DNA of 64,000 bases, taken from contig NW_026251713.1 of assembly GCF_025024155.1 (NCBI RefSeq), positions 496,001 through 560,000 on the forward strand. The letters are read 5' to 3'. Within the stretch, counting starts at the first letter, position 1. The number at the start of each line of letters is the position of its first letter. Below, piece after piece: positions 38,940 through 50,889 of the stretch. Both the position numbers and the translations under genes were made by a program. Source of the DNA: Gamsiella multidivaricata (taxonomy: Eukaryota; Mortierellomycota; Mortierellomycetes; Mortierellales; Mortierellaceae). Below the pieces are notes generated by a model. It worked only from the letters and a program-made list of their open reading frames with translations, was not told where the DNA came from and made no database searches.

Positions 38940-40171
38940 GGGGGTTTGCGGTGAATGCAATTTGGCAATAGCGCCTCCAACAGCCTTGCCAACGGATAAG
39001 CCCTTGCCATGCTCGATGTCACATCTGAATACGTGCAAGACCTGTTCTAAGAGTTTTCATCCGCTCTGTCTCCAGCTGGACACACCAAGGATTGTCTCAG
39101 CGATTGCGTCCTACCCTTGGCAGTGCAATGACTGCAAACTGTGCGTGGTCTGTCTGGATGCTGGCGATGAGGCTTCGTTGCTGATCTGCGACGACTGCGA
39201 TCGTGGTTGGCATATGAGTTGCTGTGACCCCGCCATCAAAGAAGTCCCTACAGGTTGGTGTTTTGTGAAGATGCGCGTGCCCATTTTTTTTGACTGTTTT
39301 ATCAAGTACTAGCATGAAGATACTAATGAGCTTGATTCGACTCCCATTGTAGGAGAATGGCTGTGCTCGTTCTGTGCAATGTGTCATTCGTGTCGTGGCA
39401 CGGAGGCGTCAATGACAAAGTACAAGCATGCTATGAGCACTGTGTCAGGATCGAACAAGCACCCGACCTATCTTTGCACATATTGGTACGCTGCCCCAGA
39501 AAAAAGGACGCTGCCACTGGCTCCATTAATTTGGATCTCGTTCTAATCCTTCTATACATATTGCTCCTTATAGTACCAACTGCCATGACAACTTCTCAAA
39601 GGGACGTTTCTGCCCAGTTTGTTTGCGCACGTACCGTGGCGATGGCGGCGAGGATGATGGTGGATCAGACGTCGTGGGTGAGGATGAGAACAACATGGTC
39701 TGCTGTGACGAGTGCAATCGCTGGGTACACATGGACTGTGATGGCGAGCTGTCGGAGGAGAAGGTCGAGGAGATGGGTCGAGACGAGAGTCTGAAGTATA
39801 CGTGCCCACCATGTGCAGGCAAGGTCGCACGTCTTCGGACAGCATTAAGCGTCCCCATCGAGGTTGCCATGCAGAGCCTTCAGGGACACACCCCACCTCA
39901 GCCAAAGGTGTGTGGAACCCTTGGAGGAAAGATGCGCATTCGAGGACTGGTTGAGTACCAGGGTAAGAAGCTGGGGGTGCCAGAGATTATTGGCTCAGGA
40001 GTGGAGTATGACCGAAAGTTAGTGATGGAGCTAACTGCATTGAGAGTCAAGAGCGTTGGTGCTACGAAGCGGAAGAAGGGCCGTCCGTCGACGAAGAGTC
40101 CTGCGCGTCGTGCGTCGATTGCTTCGACTTCATCATCCCTGTCATCATTGACAGGGTCTGTCGATAGCTAG
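36576..40171 (+). CDS. Chromatin-remodelling subunit: RSC7/Swp82 domain plus PHD fingers
   Basis: Exons 36576-37170, 37257-38184, 38275-38584, 38681-38815, 38941-39253, 39353-39485 and 39574-40171 give 1003 aa. The N-terminus is a basic, Ser-rich then acidic disordered region. Residues about 197-330 match the RSC7/Swp82 (CRC subunit) domain: GREYRCRSFRMP, RVYMLSMDPARVLGFRDSY, LFFLKNPQL, VTARSIFKYFGHRIIKKG and KVDDYYESRAV. After LLEGQYQAAFPV and a Gln-rich stretch (about 565-595) come a Cys/His knuckle (YCQR...ELCPNH), a tandem PHD pair (CGEC...CKTCSKSFHPLC, CVVCLDAGDEASLLICDDCD) and a third PHD (CCDECNRWVHMDC...YTCPPC). Yeast RSC7 has no PHD; animal PHF10 joins a comparable SAY domain to PHDs. 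It is probably a histone-reading subunit of SWI/SNF or RSC. Intron 4 ends in 29 A then TAG. Confidence 0.85.
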
Positions 40172-40955
40172 TGATGAGCTGAATTCACTCGCTGATTCTA
40201 TATCGCTATGCCCCGCTCCACTCTTGTCATTTCAACTACACACCTTTTCCTTTTTCTTTTTTCCCTACCATAATGCAAACAAAGTACAGATAAAATGTAA
40301 TAGAGACAAAGCTGTCTGCTCTGTTGCCTTCATTAAGGAGTGAGAGGTGGCCATCAACTCCGTGCGATACTCTCCACTCCCCTTCTTCCTCCGGTGTTTG
40401 GCTCCGCCCGCCAGTTGTCTGTACGAATGAAGTGCATGCAGATGGCCAGAGAGGAGGTGGAGGTGGGAAGCTGGGGGATGCAATGATATCCGCTCGGTTG
40501 AAGGGCAGCTGAGTTGGAGAGTGAGTGTGACGTGGGTTCATGCTTAGAGAGGGGGGAGATACAAACATTTGCGGGCAAATAGGCAACAACATGCAGGCGG
40601 AAAGAAGGTGCTGAAGGTTTCGATAGCCGAGGAGGGAAGACAGAGATACAAACATGCATGCGCATACAAGAAAGGATACACACCTTGTTTTCTTTTTCTT
40701 CCCTCCCCATTCTTATTCTCCCTCTCGCCCCACTCCCGCTCCCACTCCCACTCATCCGCTTCTTTTCATTCGCCCTTCCCCCATCCACTCGTCTTGTCAT
40801 CCGCTTGTTGATCCGCTCTCTTGCCTGCCCTGGCGCACAGTCCACTGCGCCCTGCCCCACACCGATCAACTCTAAAATATCTCCGCTCCAGGAACCGTCG
40901 TCCGTGTCCACTCCTCACCAACCAGCGCCGTGTCAGGAACACGACCCAGCGTACC
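40172..40955. other. Intergenic region upstream of the Arf-like gene
   Basis: 3' flank of the RSC7-PHD gene, then from about 40680 a C/T-rich leader leading to the ATG at 40956. ORFs on both strands are compositional. An in-frame upstream CTG-type extension exists but no upstream ATG. Confidence 0.6.
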
Positions 40956-43028
40956 ATGGCTGCCATACACTCGCCCACCTGTCCTCAGAACCCTCCTCAG
41001 ACCTTCCTGGACAAGAGGACCCCGCTCCTACCACGGCAGTCGACCAGCGATGTCCTTTCCTTCACACATATCATTGCAGATCGTCTAGCCCCCGGTCAAA
41101 ACGTCTGGGATTTTTTCTCGCCTCCTCCCCCGCCTCCTCTTGCTGCAGGAGTAGAGGAGCAGAAATGTAAACTAAGACACGAGGCGACAGATGAGGTCTG
41201 CAGTACTTCGAAGGCAGCCTTTGATGGCCTACCGCCACTGTCGCCAACGTCCCCGACCACGCGGTGTCCTGGTAGTCTCCAACAGCCGCAGCCACAGCAG
41301 CAGAAGCAGCAGCGACTGTCGATGACAGCGATGATTTCACCCACATCACCATTGTCGCCTTCGTTCGGGATGTTCAATACGCCTGATATGGCCAACAGCA
41401 GCAAAAGAAGTAGCTGGGGCGGCTATAGTAACAGCAAGCGACAGAGTCTGCCGGCAGATGTGATGTTGCCACAGCAGGGAAACACGAACCGCCCCAACAG
41501 TAGCAGCAATAACGACAGGATCAAGGCCTGGAGCGTTGATTTCAGTTCGTCTTCATCGACACTTATTACTTCGTCACCAACCAACATCATGACCACCAAC
41601 AATAGCGGTAACGCTCCGATCTTTGGAGTCGAATTAACGAGATCGTTGTCCACATCATCGGCGACAGTTGGTGTAGGAGCAAAAGCAGGAGGGAATAATG
41701 GCGGTGGTGGTGAAGGAGTGGTGGAGGGTAAGACGCCCAAGTTACACAAACGTCGATCGTTTGCTCAATCGCTCAGGAACAGTGTGCTCAGTCTCACACA
41801 GCTTCTCTCCCCGACTTCTTCATCTTCGTCTTCACGAACACAAAGTCCGGCGCCCTCCTCTGCAGCGGCTGCAACGATGGCGATAACGGTCACGGCGACA
41901 GGTATTCCTCATTTTAACGTGTTGGTGCTGGGCTCGGATTCGTCGCCGTTAGCGAGCACGCTGTACAAGATGTCGAGTCTTCTACCGGGGACGAGTAAGA
42001 TTCGACATTATCAGGAGATCTCGGGGTTCTTTGTTGCGCACTTTCGAGCCAACGACGGGGTTATTTGTGAGGGAAAACCATCAGAGAATAAACAGAAGCA
42101 ACAGCAGCAGAGCGAGCAGAAGGACGAAAAAGAGGAGGAGGAGGAGGTCAAGAGTCCAAGGTCGTCAACTCTGGAATCTGAGGATGGAGAAGGGTGCAAC
42201 GACCGGGCAAGTGAGGAGACATTGCTGCAGTTGAGGCAATCGTTCACACAGGAGACGTTGACGGAGAGCACCTGTGGCAGGAGCAGCAGCGATAACAGCA
42301 CCGTGAATAGTGTTAAGGAACTGCAGCAAGAGGAGGTCCTGGCAGATGATGAAAAGTCTACGGGAAAGACAGGCGATATACAAACGCAGGGAGACACCGC
42401 AGTAACGGTGCCAGCACCAGTGCCTTCAGATCCAAAGCCAGTCGATTCCACAACAGCCGCTCCTTCTCCTACTTCTGCTTCTTCTTCTTCTTCTTCGTTG
42501 AATGACAATCACGAAGGATCATCGCAAAACCGCTCCGCAGAGGCCAGCCTATCTATCCACGCCTTCTCACTCGACACGACCTGGCCCGTACCTCGGATTT
42601 TGGCCCAAACCTTCTGGTTCCCATATGCGCACGGGATCATCTACATCGTGGATGCGTCCCGCAAGAATGATCCCCGCGGAATCGATCATATCCTGAACGC
42701 ACGACAGTTCCTAGCCTCCCTTGTCGCGGATCCACATTTCTGCAGGAAGGATATTCCGGTGGTCGTGTTTGCGAATAAGGCAGGCACGGATCCGGAGACA
42801 TGTTACCGGTTGGATGAGATTATAGAGATCTTGGGGTGTGAGGAGTGGGATGTGAGCTGTGGAGGAAAAAAAGGAGGAGGAGGAGGAGGAGGCGAAAGGG
42901 AGAAGAGAGAGAAGGGGATGAGGCCCTGGTGTGTAAAGAGCACGAGGGCCGATTTTGAGGGCGATGGAATTCAAGAGTCCGTAGAGTGGCTCAAGGGTCG
43001 TATGGGTGAGGTCTGGAGCTATTATTAA
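40956..43028 (+). CDS. Divergent Arf-like GTPase with degenerate P-loop and long disordered insert
   Basis: A single intronless exon of 690 aa. The first 315 residues are low complexity (poly-Pro, Gln, Ser/Thr). A GTPase-like core follows: FNVLVLGSDSSPLAST at about 320 where a P-loop should be (no GxxxxGK[ST]), then about 180 residues rich in Glu, Lys, Gln and Ser, then LDTTWPVPRILAQTFW (about 540), HGIIYIVDASRKND, IPVVVFANKAGTD (about 600; an NKxD-like motif) with a GEREKREK-type insert, and WCVKSTRADFEGDGIQESV, which strongly recall Arf/Arl G4 and G5 (VFANKQD, CATxGDGLxE). The core is thus an Arf/Arl fold interrupted by insertions. Loss of the P-loop Lys suggests weak or no GTP hydrolysis. 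Class is moderately sure; role unknown. Confidence 0.6.
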   Translation: MAAIHSPTCPQNPPQTFLDKRTPLLPRQSTSDVLSFTHIIADRLAPGQNVWDFFSPPPPPPLAAGVEEQKCKLRHEATDEVCSTSKAAFDGLPPLSPTSPTTRCPGSLQQPQPQQQKQQRLSMTAMISPTSPLSPSFGMFNTPDMANSSKRSSWGGYSNSKRQSLPADVMLPQQGNTNRPNSSSNNDRIKAWSVDFSSSSSTLITSSPTNIMTTNNSGNAPIFGVELTRSLSTSSATVGVGAKAGGNNGGGGEGVVEGKTPKLHKRRSFAQSLRNSVLSLTQLLSPTSSSSSSRTQSPAPSSAAAATMAITVTATGIPHFNVLVLGSDSSPLASTLYKMSSLLPGTSKIRHYQEISGFFVAHFRANDGVICEGKPSENKQKQQQQSEQKDEKEEEEEVKSPRSSTLESEDGEGCNDRASEETLLQLRQSFTQETLTESTCGRSSSDNSTVNSVKELQQEEVLADDEKSTGKTGDIQTQGDTAVTVPAPVPSDPKPVDSTTAAPSPTSASSSSSSLNDNHEGSSQNRSAEASLSIHAFSLDTTWPVPRILAQTFWFPYAHGIIYIVDASRKNDPRGIDHILNARQFLASLVADPHFCRKDIPVVVFANKAGTDPETCYRLDEIIEILGCEEWDVSCGGKKGGGGGGGEREKREKGMRPWCVKSTRADFEGDGIQESVEWLKGRMGEVWSYY

Positions 43029-43089
43029 GCAGTTCTTTTCTGTCTATGGGAGTTTATTTCGATACCAGCTATTAAATAATACGTTATGT

Positions 43090-43133
43090 GATGACAATGA
43101 AAAAGACAATGAAAGACAATGAAAGACAATGAG
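43090..43133 (+). repeat. AAAGACAATG tandem repeat between convergent genes
   Basis: Four near-perfect ten-base units (AAAGACAATG) in the 117-base gap between the stop codons of the Arf-like and ABC transporter genes. They would lie in both 3' ends. Confidence 0.85.
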
Positions 43134-43145
43134 ATGGAATGCTAT

Positions 43146-46100
43146 CTAAAGTCCAGCCAAGGACCGAAGATGGCTGGCATTTTGTGCGCCTGTCTCGGCA
43201 ACCATGCTCGAGAAGACAGAGTTGGGGTTGCCGAGGAGGTTACGCGGGGTATCGTATTCGGCGACCTGGCCCTGGTGCATCACCAGAATTCGGTCATAGT
43301 CGATGATGGTGTTGATACGATGGGCGACCGTGATTACCGTCGACTGAGCAAAGTCGATGCGGATCGCCTTCTGAATCAATGCGTCCGTCGCCATATCCAC
43401 ACTTGCCGTTGCTAAAAAGAGATAAACGAAGAAGTAACCAGCATGGTTAGTATAAATGGCACTCTCTCTAAAAAAAAAAATGCGCTCTCGATTCTTGTAA
43501 ACTAAATCATAGCCTTCGATGCCTTTACCTTCATCAAGAACAACGATCTTGGACTTGGCAAGCAGCGCTCTGGAGAGACAAACCAGCTGCCTCTGGCCCA
43601 CACTCAGATTCTCGCCCTGTGCAGAGATCATAGAGTCCAGTCCTCCCTCCTGTGCCTGGACATAGCTCTTCAGATCGCTCGTCTCTAAAACCTGCCACAA
43701 CTCCTGTTCCGAATGTCGTCCCAGGGGGTCCAGGTTATACCGAAACGTGCCCTGGAACAGCACCGGATCCTGAGGAATGATCCCGATCTTCGGTCTCAGA
43801 TCGATGGTCCCCAACGTCGTCGTGTCGATCCCGTCGACGATCACTTGTCCATCATCGAGGTCACTCAACAAGAACAGCGCCTGGATCAAAGAAGACTTTC
43901 CGGCACCCGTGCGCCCGACAACTCCGACTTTATGGCCTGGTTGAATCTCGAACGAGATCTCACGCAGGACACGAGGCAGCTCTGGTCGGTAACGCATCGA
44001 AACAGAATTGAAAGTGACCTTGCCCTCGCTCGGCCACGACGCTGGAGGCGTGTTCTCGGGCCGCTCTGAAGGCCGGTCCTGAGGAAGGTTTTCGACATAA
44101 TGTACCAGACGCTCTGCAGAATTCATATTGTTCTCCAAGGTCGAGAGACGCTGGACTCCCCAATTGAGATCTCCAGAGATGCGAGCCAGATAGCTGAGGA
44201 CGAGACCTGCAGAGGCCGGGTTGATCTTGAACCGTGTCGCTGTGATAAGCACAACAGTCGAGAAGGACATCAATGCTCCCAGGACGTTGACACGCAACGA
44301 TAACCAACGGGCGCCAAGTTGGTACATGTAATAGGGCCGGTTATTCAAGTCAATGCGGTATTCGTTCTTCAGAATACTCTGTTGGACGACGTTGAAAGCC
44401 TTGAGAGTGCTGAGGCCTGTGAGGCACTCCGAGAAGTAGGCGTAGAGGTATGAACGCATATTCGAGTCCAGACGCTTAACCTCACGCGATGTTGTGCGGT
44501 AGTAGATCGAGAGTCCGTAGTAAAGACCGAGGATCGGGACAAGCGCAAGCACGAGCCAAGGAAAGACAACGATGATGAGGACCATGGTTCCGATAAGAGT
44601 AACAACCGTGATGGTGAACTCGTAGAGTGTGCTCCAGAGGACGTTGTCGAGCGTGTCAACATCTCGACTGAATCTGTTATCGATATGAAAAAGAGGCAAG
44701 ACGTTTAGTGGACATTGCTAGAATCGTATACACTTTCGATAACAGGGGACCAGAATATAGTCAATGACTGACCTGTTCAAGATACGGCCTATGGGAGTGG
44801 TGTCAAAGAATGCGAGAGGCGCGTAAAGAACCCTCCTGAAGGCGGCGTCGTGCATGGCATTGGAGGTCCGGACTATCGTGTACGACAACATCAAGGAGGC
44901 CATGAAGACGAGGACTAATTGTGCGACTGCGAAACCAGCATATGCTCCAATATATACTGAAGTCGTCAGCTTGAAGTAGTCTTCACTCCACCAACTCATC
45001 CACTGATTACCACTTCAGTAAAAGAAGACCACGTAAAGTAGAATGAGAGAAAGTTAGTAACCAGTAGGTTTTTTTTTTTTTTTTTTTTTTTTTTAGCTGT
45101 ACAGACCATGGACGGTAGAAACACTTACAGGACGTTGGCAGCCTGCTGGAAGAAAAAGAGAGCGAAAGTGATGGCCCAAAGGTGCCATCCTGAGGCCTTG
45201 GCATACCCACCATAGACATTTCCTTTCACAGCGCCAGACTCGCGCTCTTCCTCCGACATCAACTTTTGAGGACTCTCTCCCTTGGCTTCCAAAGATTTCC
45301 TGCATTCTCCGTCCTCTTTTTTACTGTAAATATCCTTCTTCTCGTCAAGGGCTGTGGATCTGTCACCATCAGCATCTGATGAGAACTTGGGGGACATGCC
45401 AGGGGTGTCGGGTTTGATATCATCAAAGTCGATTTCCTCGACAGCCTCCTTCTGCTCCTCAGCCTGTACGCCTCCGTATTGAGCCATGAGCGCACAAAAG
45501 TCGCCGTTCTTGGCCATCAAGTCTTTAAATGTTCCCTCCTTGAAAAGAAAAAAAGATTCGGGATCATTTGGTTGTTAAGAAACGTATCTAAATGCATGCC
45601 ATTCTTCAGGATATATGTACAATGCAGGTTTTTGTCGTTACTCACCTCTGCGATCTTGCCGTTCTTCATACAGATCACATAATCTGTGTCCGGTAAGACA
45701 TGCAGTTGATGGGTCGCAATGATCCTAGTTCGGCCCTTCAGTTCTGTCAGCATGCAGTCCACCCAGAGACGCTTTCCGACGTGAGCATCGACGGCCGAGA
45801 GTGGATCGTCCATGATAACGGTCCCTGCATCGAAATAGACGCTGCGGGCCAGCGACAGACGGGCCTTCTGGCCTCCGGATAAATTCACGCCACGCTCTCC
45901 AATCTCGGTCTGGTCTCCAAAGGGGAATAGTTTAAGATCTGCCTCCAGACAGCATGCCTTGACCACACGCTTGTACCGTTCCTCATCAAAGGGCGTATCG
46001 AACAAAATGTTGTCCTGAATGGTAGCATTCTGGATCCAAGCGGTTTGTGAGGCGTAGCTGATGTTGGTTCCTCGAATGACCTCTCCCTCTGTCTGTGTCA

Positions 46101-48055
46101 TGGTTCCAATCATGGCCTGTAGCAAGGACGACTTTCCACTTCCGACAGGCCCCACGACCGCCACGAGAGAACCGCGGGGGATTTGAAGGTGGAGTTTTGA
46201 GAGGTAGACGGCTGAGGTATCGGCCACCTTGGGCTCATCGCACATGGCCGTCGCGGTCACCTCGCTCTTTACACTGCTGGCGCCGTTCGGGACCAGGGTG
46301 TCGGTCGATCCGTTCGTGTTTGGAAGTTGGTCCCATATGAAGCTAGCGTTGTTCATGCTGAGTGCGTATTCATGGTCAGTATCGGGTGGCGGGATGGGGC
46401 TGGCCTCTTCTGAGAGCAAGAAAGTCTCGATACGCTTCATGGCCACGTAGGCGTCAACGGTGACCGTGTATGCTGAGGGGAGGACCATGAGCGGCGTTCG
46501 CATGACAGTGAAGTATGCCAGGGCGGGGAAGATGACTTCGGCCTTCAGCTCGTTTCCGATAGCGCCGTAAAGGATAAAGGACAGGGCCGAGGCCAGCACA
46601 GGCAACGACTAAATACAACAAGGTTTGAGAAGCATTTATTAGTGATCAGAACTCGTCTGCTACGGTAAACAGACAAACAGAAACGAAGGAATGGACTCAC
46701 CGCAGAAGTGGCAGCGACGGATCCGCGGATATAGAGCAGCCTAGAGACATTATAGAGCTCACTGCTTCGAATCTCGGATAGCTTTTGCAAAAACCTATAT
46801 GAGAACAATATAATAATAATAAAAGCTGTGAGTCTTGGACACTGTTTTCCACTCAGACTGTCGTTAATGCCAAAAAAAAAAAACACACACACAACTTACC
46901 GGGCTTCCCAGCCAAAGAACTTAATAACCTTGATGCCCTGCAAGATTTCTTGAGTCAATCGAATCCTCATGTCCGTGAACTGCGAGCCCCTCTTTCGGAT
47001 CGGTGCTAGACGCGACATGGCCCAGCCCTGAATAGGGTTCGCGAGAATTAAGATAGCAGCGCCGAGTAGCGCAGATGGTCCCATGAGATGGATCAACAAG
47101 CCCACGATAACGATGACGAAGATGGGCACGGACATGACGAGCAAGAGAGAGAGCATCGCAGTATCAATACGACTGGCATCCGTGGACATGAGGTTGACGA
47201 TAGCGCCGTCGGGATAGATGAGGTGAGCCCGGGACGAGAGTTTAGTGGCCTTCCTGAAGACGAGGTCAATCAGTGCGGCGCGGATGTAGATACCCATGGT
47301 CACGGAACCCAGGTTCCAGCGTTGATAGAGAATGTTCTGACAAAGCGTCAGACAGACCATGCCGACAGCAAGTCCATATCCATGCCAGGCGGGCGGTGGA
47401 TTGGGTAATGCAGAGCTGTTGACAAAGTCGATGACCTATATATATTAGATCGTGTGCGAAGGATATGAGGATATGAGGCGGGGCTGGTACTGCGAATCGT
47501 ATAGAATGTAACCAAGTAATAGCTGACAGCACGGTACCTTTTGAAGAATTAGTGGGTTGCTGACTTGACACATGTCTATTATTGCAGATCGATCGATCGG
47601 TATTAATGACCCAAGTTTGGATGCACGTTCATCCCTCTTTTAAAATTCTGGTGCTTCTTACCTCCTAGTTCTAGACCAATGATGCAAGTGTAATACCTGT
47701 CCCAGAAGGTTTTGACGACTGCTCTGAGGAGCGAGGGCGTTTTTTTCTTTGCAGCAGCCCTCTGTTGTTCCTGTTCCCACTGGTGCATGAGCCCATGGGC
47801 CAGTACCCCCGATTTGTTGTGGTCGAGCATCTCGTACAGATCGTCTTCCTCGATGCGATGCCTGTATCCTCTCGCGAAGAAGCCATTGAGCCACCATAGC
47901 GATAGTCGCGAGGGCAGCCATGCAAAGTTCTGTGGGGAGACAGGGCCCTTCTTGAAGAGGGTGTACATGCGATCATCCTGGCCTGACACGTCAACGGCCT
48001 CAGGATCAGCAGCCGATTTCTTGGGATGTACGTTGGGATCGGATTTTTCATTCAT
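43146..48055 (-). CDS. ABC transporter, ABCC/MRP subfamily (Yor1-like, without TMD0)
   Basis: Nine minus-strand exons: 48055-47662, 47575-47538, 47435-46900, 46794-46701, 46608-45646, 45538-45129, 45012-44773, 44673-43529 and 43411-43146, giving 1361 aa. Layout is TMD1-NBD1-TMD2-NBD2. NBD1 has GPVGSGKSS (about 507), LSGGQKARLSLAR (about 597) and VIMDDPLSAVDAH, with Asp in place of the catalytic Glu as in MRPs. NBD2 has GRTGAGKSS (about 1145), LSVGQRQLVCLSRALL and VVLDEATASVD, so it should be the active site. The acidic linker between halves (about 680-780) is typical of a regulatory region. Lacking the extra N-terminal TMD0, it resembles Yor1 and MRP4/5, exporters of organic anions and drugs. 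A TATA box lies about 300 bases upstream. Confidence 0.92.
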
Positions 48056-49970
48056 CTGTAGGGAAAGAGAAGAGGGGTGTCTGCAATGTGGGATGTGGGA
48101 TGTGGGATGTGGAAGGAATTAGGGAGAGAAAGGTCCAGGGGATTGGTATGGCAAATGATTGAAAGGGGAAGGGGAGAGGGGCAAGAGGAGAGGGGAGAGG
48201 GGGAGTGAATATCCGATGCAGTGAAGATCAGGATGCCGATCCAGAAAATATGAGTGATATGAAGACCACGAATTAAGAATATGAAATGACGATGGGCGGG
48301 TATGGAAAGAAGGGGGGAAGGGTAGGAAACTGGTGGCGAGATGGGGCCTCTTTTATACAAACAGAGGTGAGTAGAAATAAAGGTGTGCAGTTGTTCAGGT
48401 GCACAAAGCGTTCTTCTTTTTTCTTTTCGCTTAAACTCCATCAGATTGCGCGGTACAAGGAACGGCGTATGTTTGCCTCTTTTGGACACACGGTTCTTTT
48501 TTTTTCTCACAGCGGTCAACTCTATTGAGGGTCTAGTTTGAATGATGTCTGTTGTTTTTGAGGTGCGAGGGTGAAGGACAGCCTTGAACCCGTTAAGGTT
48601 AAAAATATTCGATGAAGGGGGGCCATGCAAATTTCGTACATTGCCTGGACCCATGCTAGTCCCCTCTTTTCTCCCAGGGCTAATTTTCTCGAATTATCCC
48701 GGTCCTTCTTAAGAAGCTGCACGCCTTAGCATTGACTTTTATGTCTTGCATAGTTTCCTCCGACTGCCCAACTCCCGGGTTGCCCATCGATTCCAAATAT
48801 AAAGAAGATCCCACCTCCAGCAATGACAAAACGTGGGCTACTCCATGGACTCTTGAACGATTCCAGATTTGCGCCGATGCTCCTGTCTGAGGCTTCACAC
48901 ATCGTCTCACCGAGATCTTTGCACGCTGGGGAGAGACAGTGTATGAACAAGGTGGGGGAGGTTTTGTTTGACAAACGCCCTGTGATTGGTCCGGCTAATC
49001 CCACCCGCCCAATGGTCGCCCCTATCCACCACCGCGTCTTTCGGGGCTGCAATCATACACCCGCAGTTCCACGGCCAGAACGTTCATGAGTGCAGTTGAT
49101 CCTCCTTCATGCCGGTTATCTTCTTGTCGCAGTGCGCCATACAAGGAATACACAATGGACAAGGGCCGCTTTTAGATGTTGCTTCTTAGCATTTTGCCAT
49201 GAAAGAACCCGTGGTCTGTTCTTCACAAAAATGAAGATAGACAACAAAGAAATGAATGAGATGCAGCGATGATCTAATAGTGTTGCGACAGATGCTTCTC
49301 CTTTGTCATGTTTACGCCGATGAGAAGAGGGTCTAGATCGCCAGAACACAAAAAAAAAGTTCGGCTTCAGACGGATGTACACCATTTTTGAACGTCGACT
49401 CACTCCCGAGCGCAGCGTCTCTCAAAAAGCTGTTCATCGGAGATAGTGCATACAAATGGCATTTGCAGTACAGATTTCAGGAGAAGCATTGCAATCTACA
49501 AGACCATTGTCTTGATCCTATCTACATTAGATTAGACGCGCTCTCCGGCTTTTTTTTTTTTTTTTTTTTTTTTATTCTTCATGAAAGCCGAGGCGCACCG
49601 CCAACACCGCGTTTTGTTATTTGTGATCCAAACACAAGTAGATTCTTTTGGCAAAAGGTTTTGCCTTTTACCCGTGAACGACTGTAAATATACAGCATGC
49701 CATTTCCACATTTTCAACCCCACCGTATCTTATTATCATCCCCATTCATACCTAATGTTCAGTACGGGGACTTTGGTACAATGCAGGCGCAGCTCAATCT
49801 TGGTGTTGTTCTGGTCCGGGGGGGAGGTTTTACAATGATCTATTGTGCCTTTCAAATAAAATTGTAGAATTTCAGAGCTAATCTAAGGGTAACAACAAAT
49901 GAGAGCCTTGAATAGCGACATGACTCCTCTAATAGGGATCCTCAACTAAGATAACACCCCCGTTAAGCCC
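48056..49970. other. ABC transporter leader and gene-free sequence
   Basis: The first 350 bases are promoter and leader of the ABC transporter (minus strand C/T-rich). Beyond it, ORFs of 60-100 codons overlap in several frames with no domain. A T run of about 24 lies at 49551-49574. Confidence 0.6.
48350..48356 (-). promoter_or_regulatory. Possible TATA box of the ABC transporter gene
   Basis: TATAAAA on the minus strand about 300 bases before the ATG; the intervening minus strand is C/T-rich, as in a leader. The distance is long, so confidence is modest. Confidence 0.4.
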
Positions 49971-49998
49971 ATGGTGTCACTATTCCTTACCTTTTTAC

Positions 49999-50024
49999 AA
50001 AAAAAAAAAAAAAAAAAAAAAAAA
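49999..50024 (+). repeat. Poly(A) run
   Basis: About 26 consecutive A residues at the left edge of the decayed-ORF region; may be an old retroposition tail or slippage. Confidence 0.8.
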
Positions 50025-50107
50025 CATAAGGAACACCCCTGTCCTCAGTCCTATATCGAGCATGGAGGCAAGGCGGCCGAACGGAAGGACGAGCCCTTCA
50101 CTGCGAC

Positions 50108-50659
50108 TTGTCCCACCTTTTCGGCAACAGGAACGAAGGCTATCTGGGAGTCAATGCAGTGGATTCAGGGGACGTCGGAGAGACGAGGGCATATCACGTT
50201 GCTGAAGGAGAGGCACCGGAGAGTGTCGCGGATTGGGAGGTCAAGGATTTATACCGATTGGTGCCAATGAGACTCATTGAGACCTGGAAACAGCTATTTA
50301 CCACTACTAAGTAGATTGCAACGATCATGGTGACAAAGTTCGTGAGCAGGATCGAAGTGTTTGGCAGGACCAAGATATGGAACAAACGATGCGAGGACAC
50401 TGTCGTCTGGGAAAAGTCAGCTGGAATCACCTTCATGAGTAAACGCGCCGGAGGACGCAACGGTGATTGGGGACACCAACGTAGTGTTGATGATTTCTCT
50501 GATTTGAAAGGGAGACGGTTACTTGCAACGAAAATCCAGCAAGGTAGACGGACCGCGGATTATAGGGTGCTGCAGCATTGTTTGGGGCGAGAAAAGTTGG
50601 ACATAATGGAGGGTTTATTCGGTTTAAAAACAACTCTATTAACATTCAATCTCTATTAG
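50108..50659 (+). pseudogene. Decayed ORF with one in-frame stop, no family recognised
   Basis: One reading frame stays open from before 50108 to 50659 except for a single TAG at 50312-50314 (context TTTKstopIATIM). The first part (SGDVGETRAYHVAEGEAPESV, abbreviated here to its start SGDVGETRAYHV) and the second (MVTKFVSRIEVFGRTKIW) have protein-like composition. There is no good start codon and no splice site pair removing the stop was found. Probably a remnant of a mobile or accessory gene. Confidence 0.35.
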
Positions 50660-50889
50660 CGGACGTGTATCGCGCAACAGGTCACACAGGAGTTAGGGTA
50701 GACTGGCTATGCGACATGGGTTATGAATCAGATGCCTCAAGTCAACATAGTTGGTAGGGGACGCGGCTCTGTCGTGCATGGAAGGCATCTATGGCTTCAA
50801 AGCCTTTGCGGACCATGCGCCTCGTGCTCGTGTGGATTTATGTTAATATAAAAAAAAACTCGCCCCCTGTCCTCACTCCTCTATTCCAG

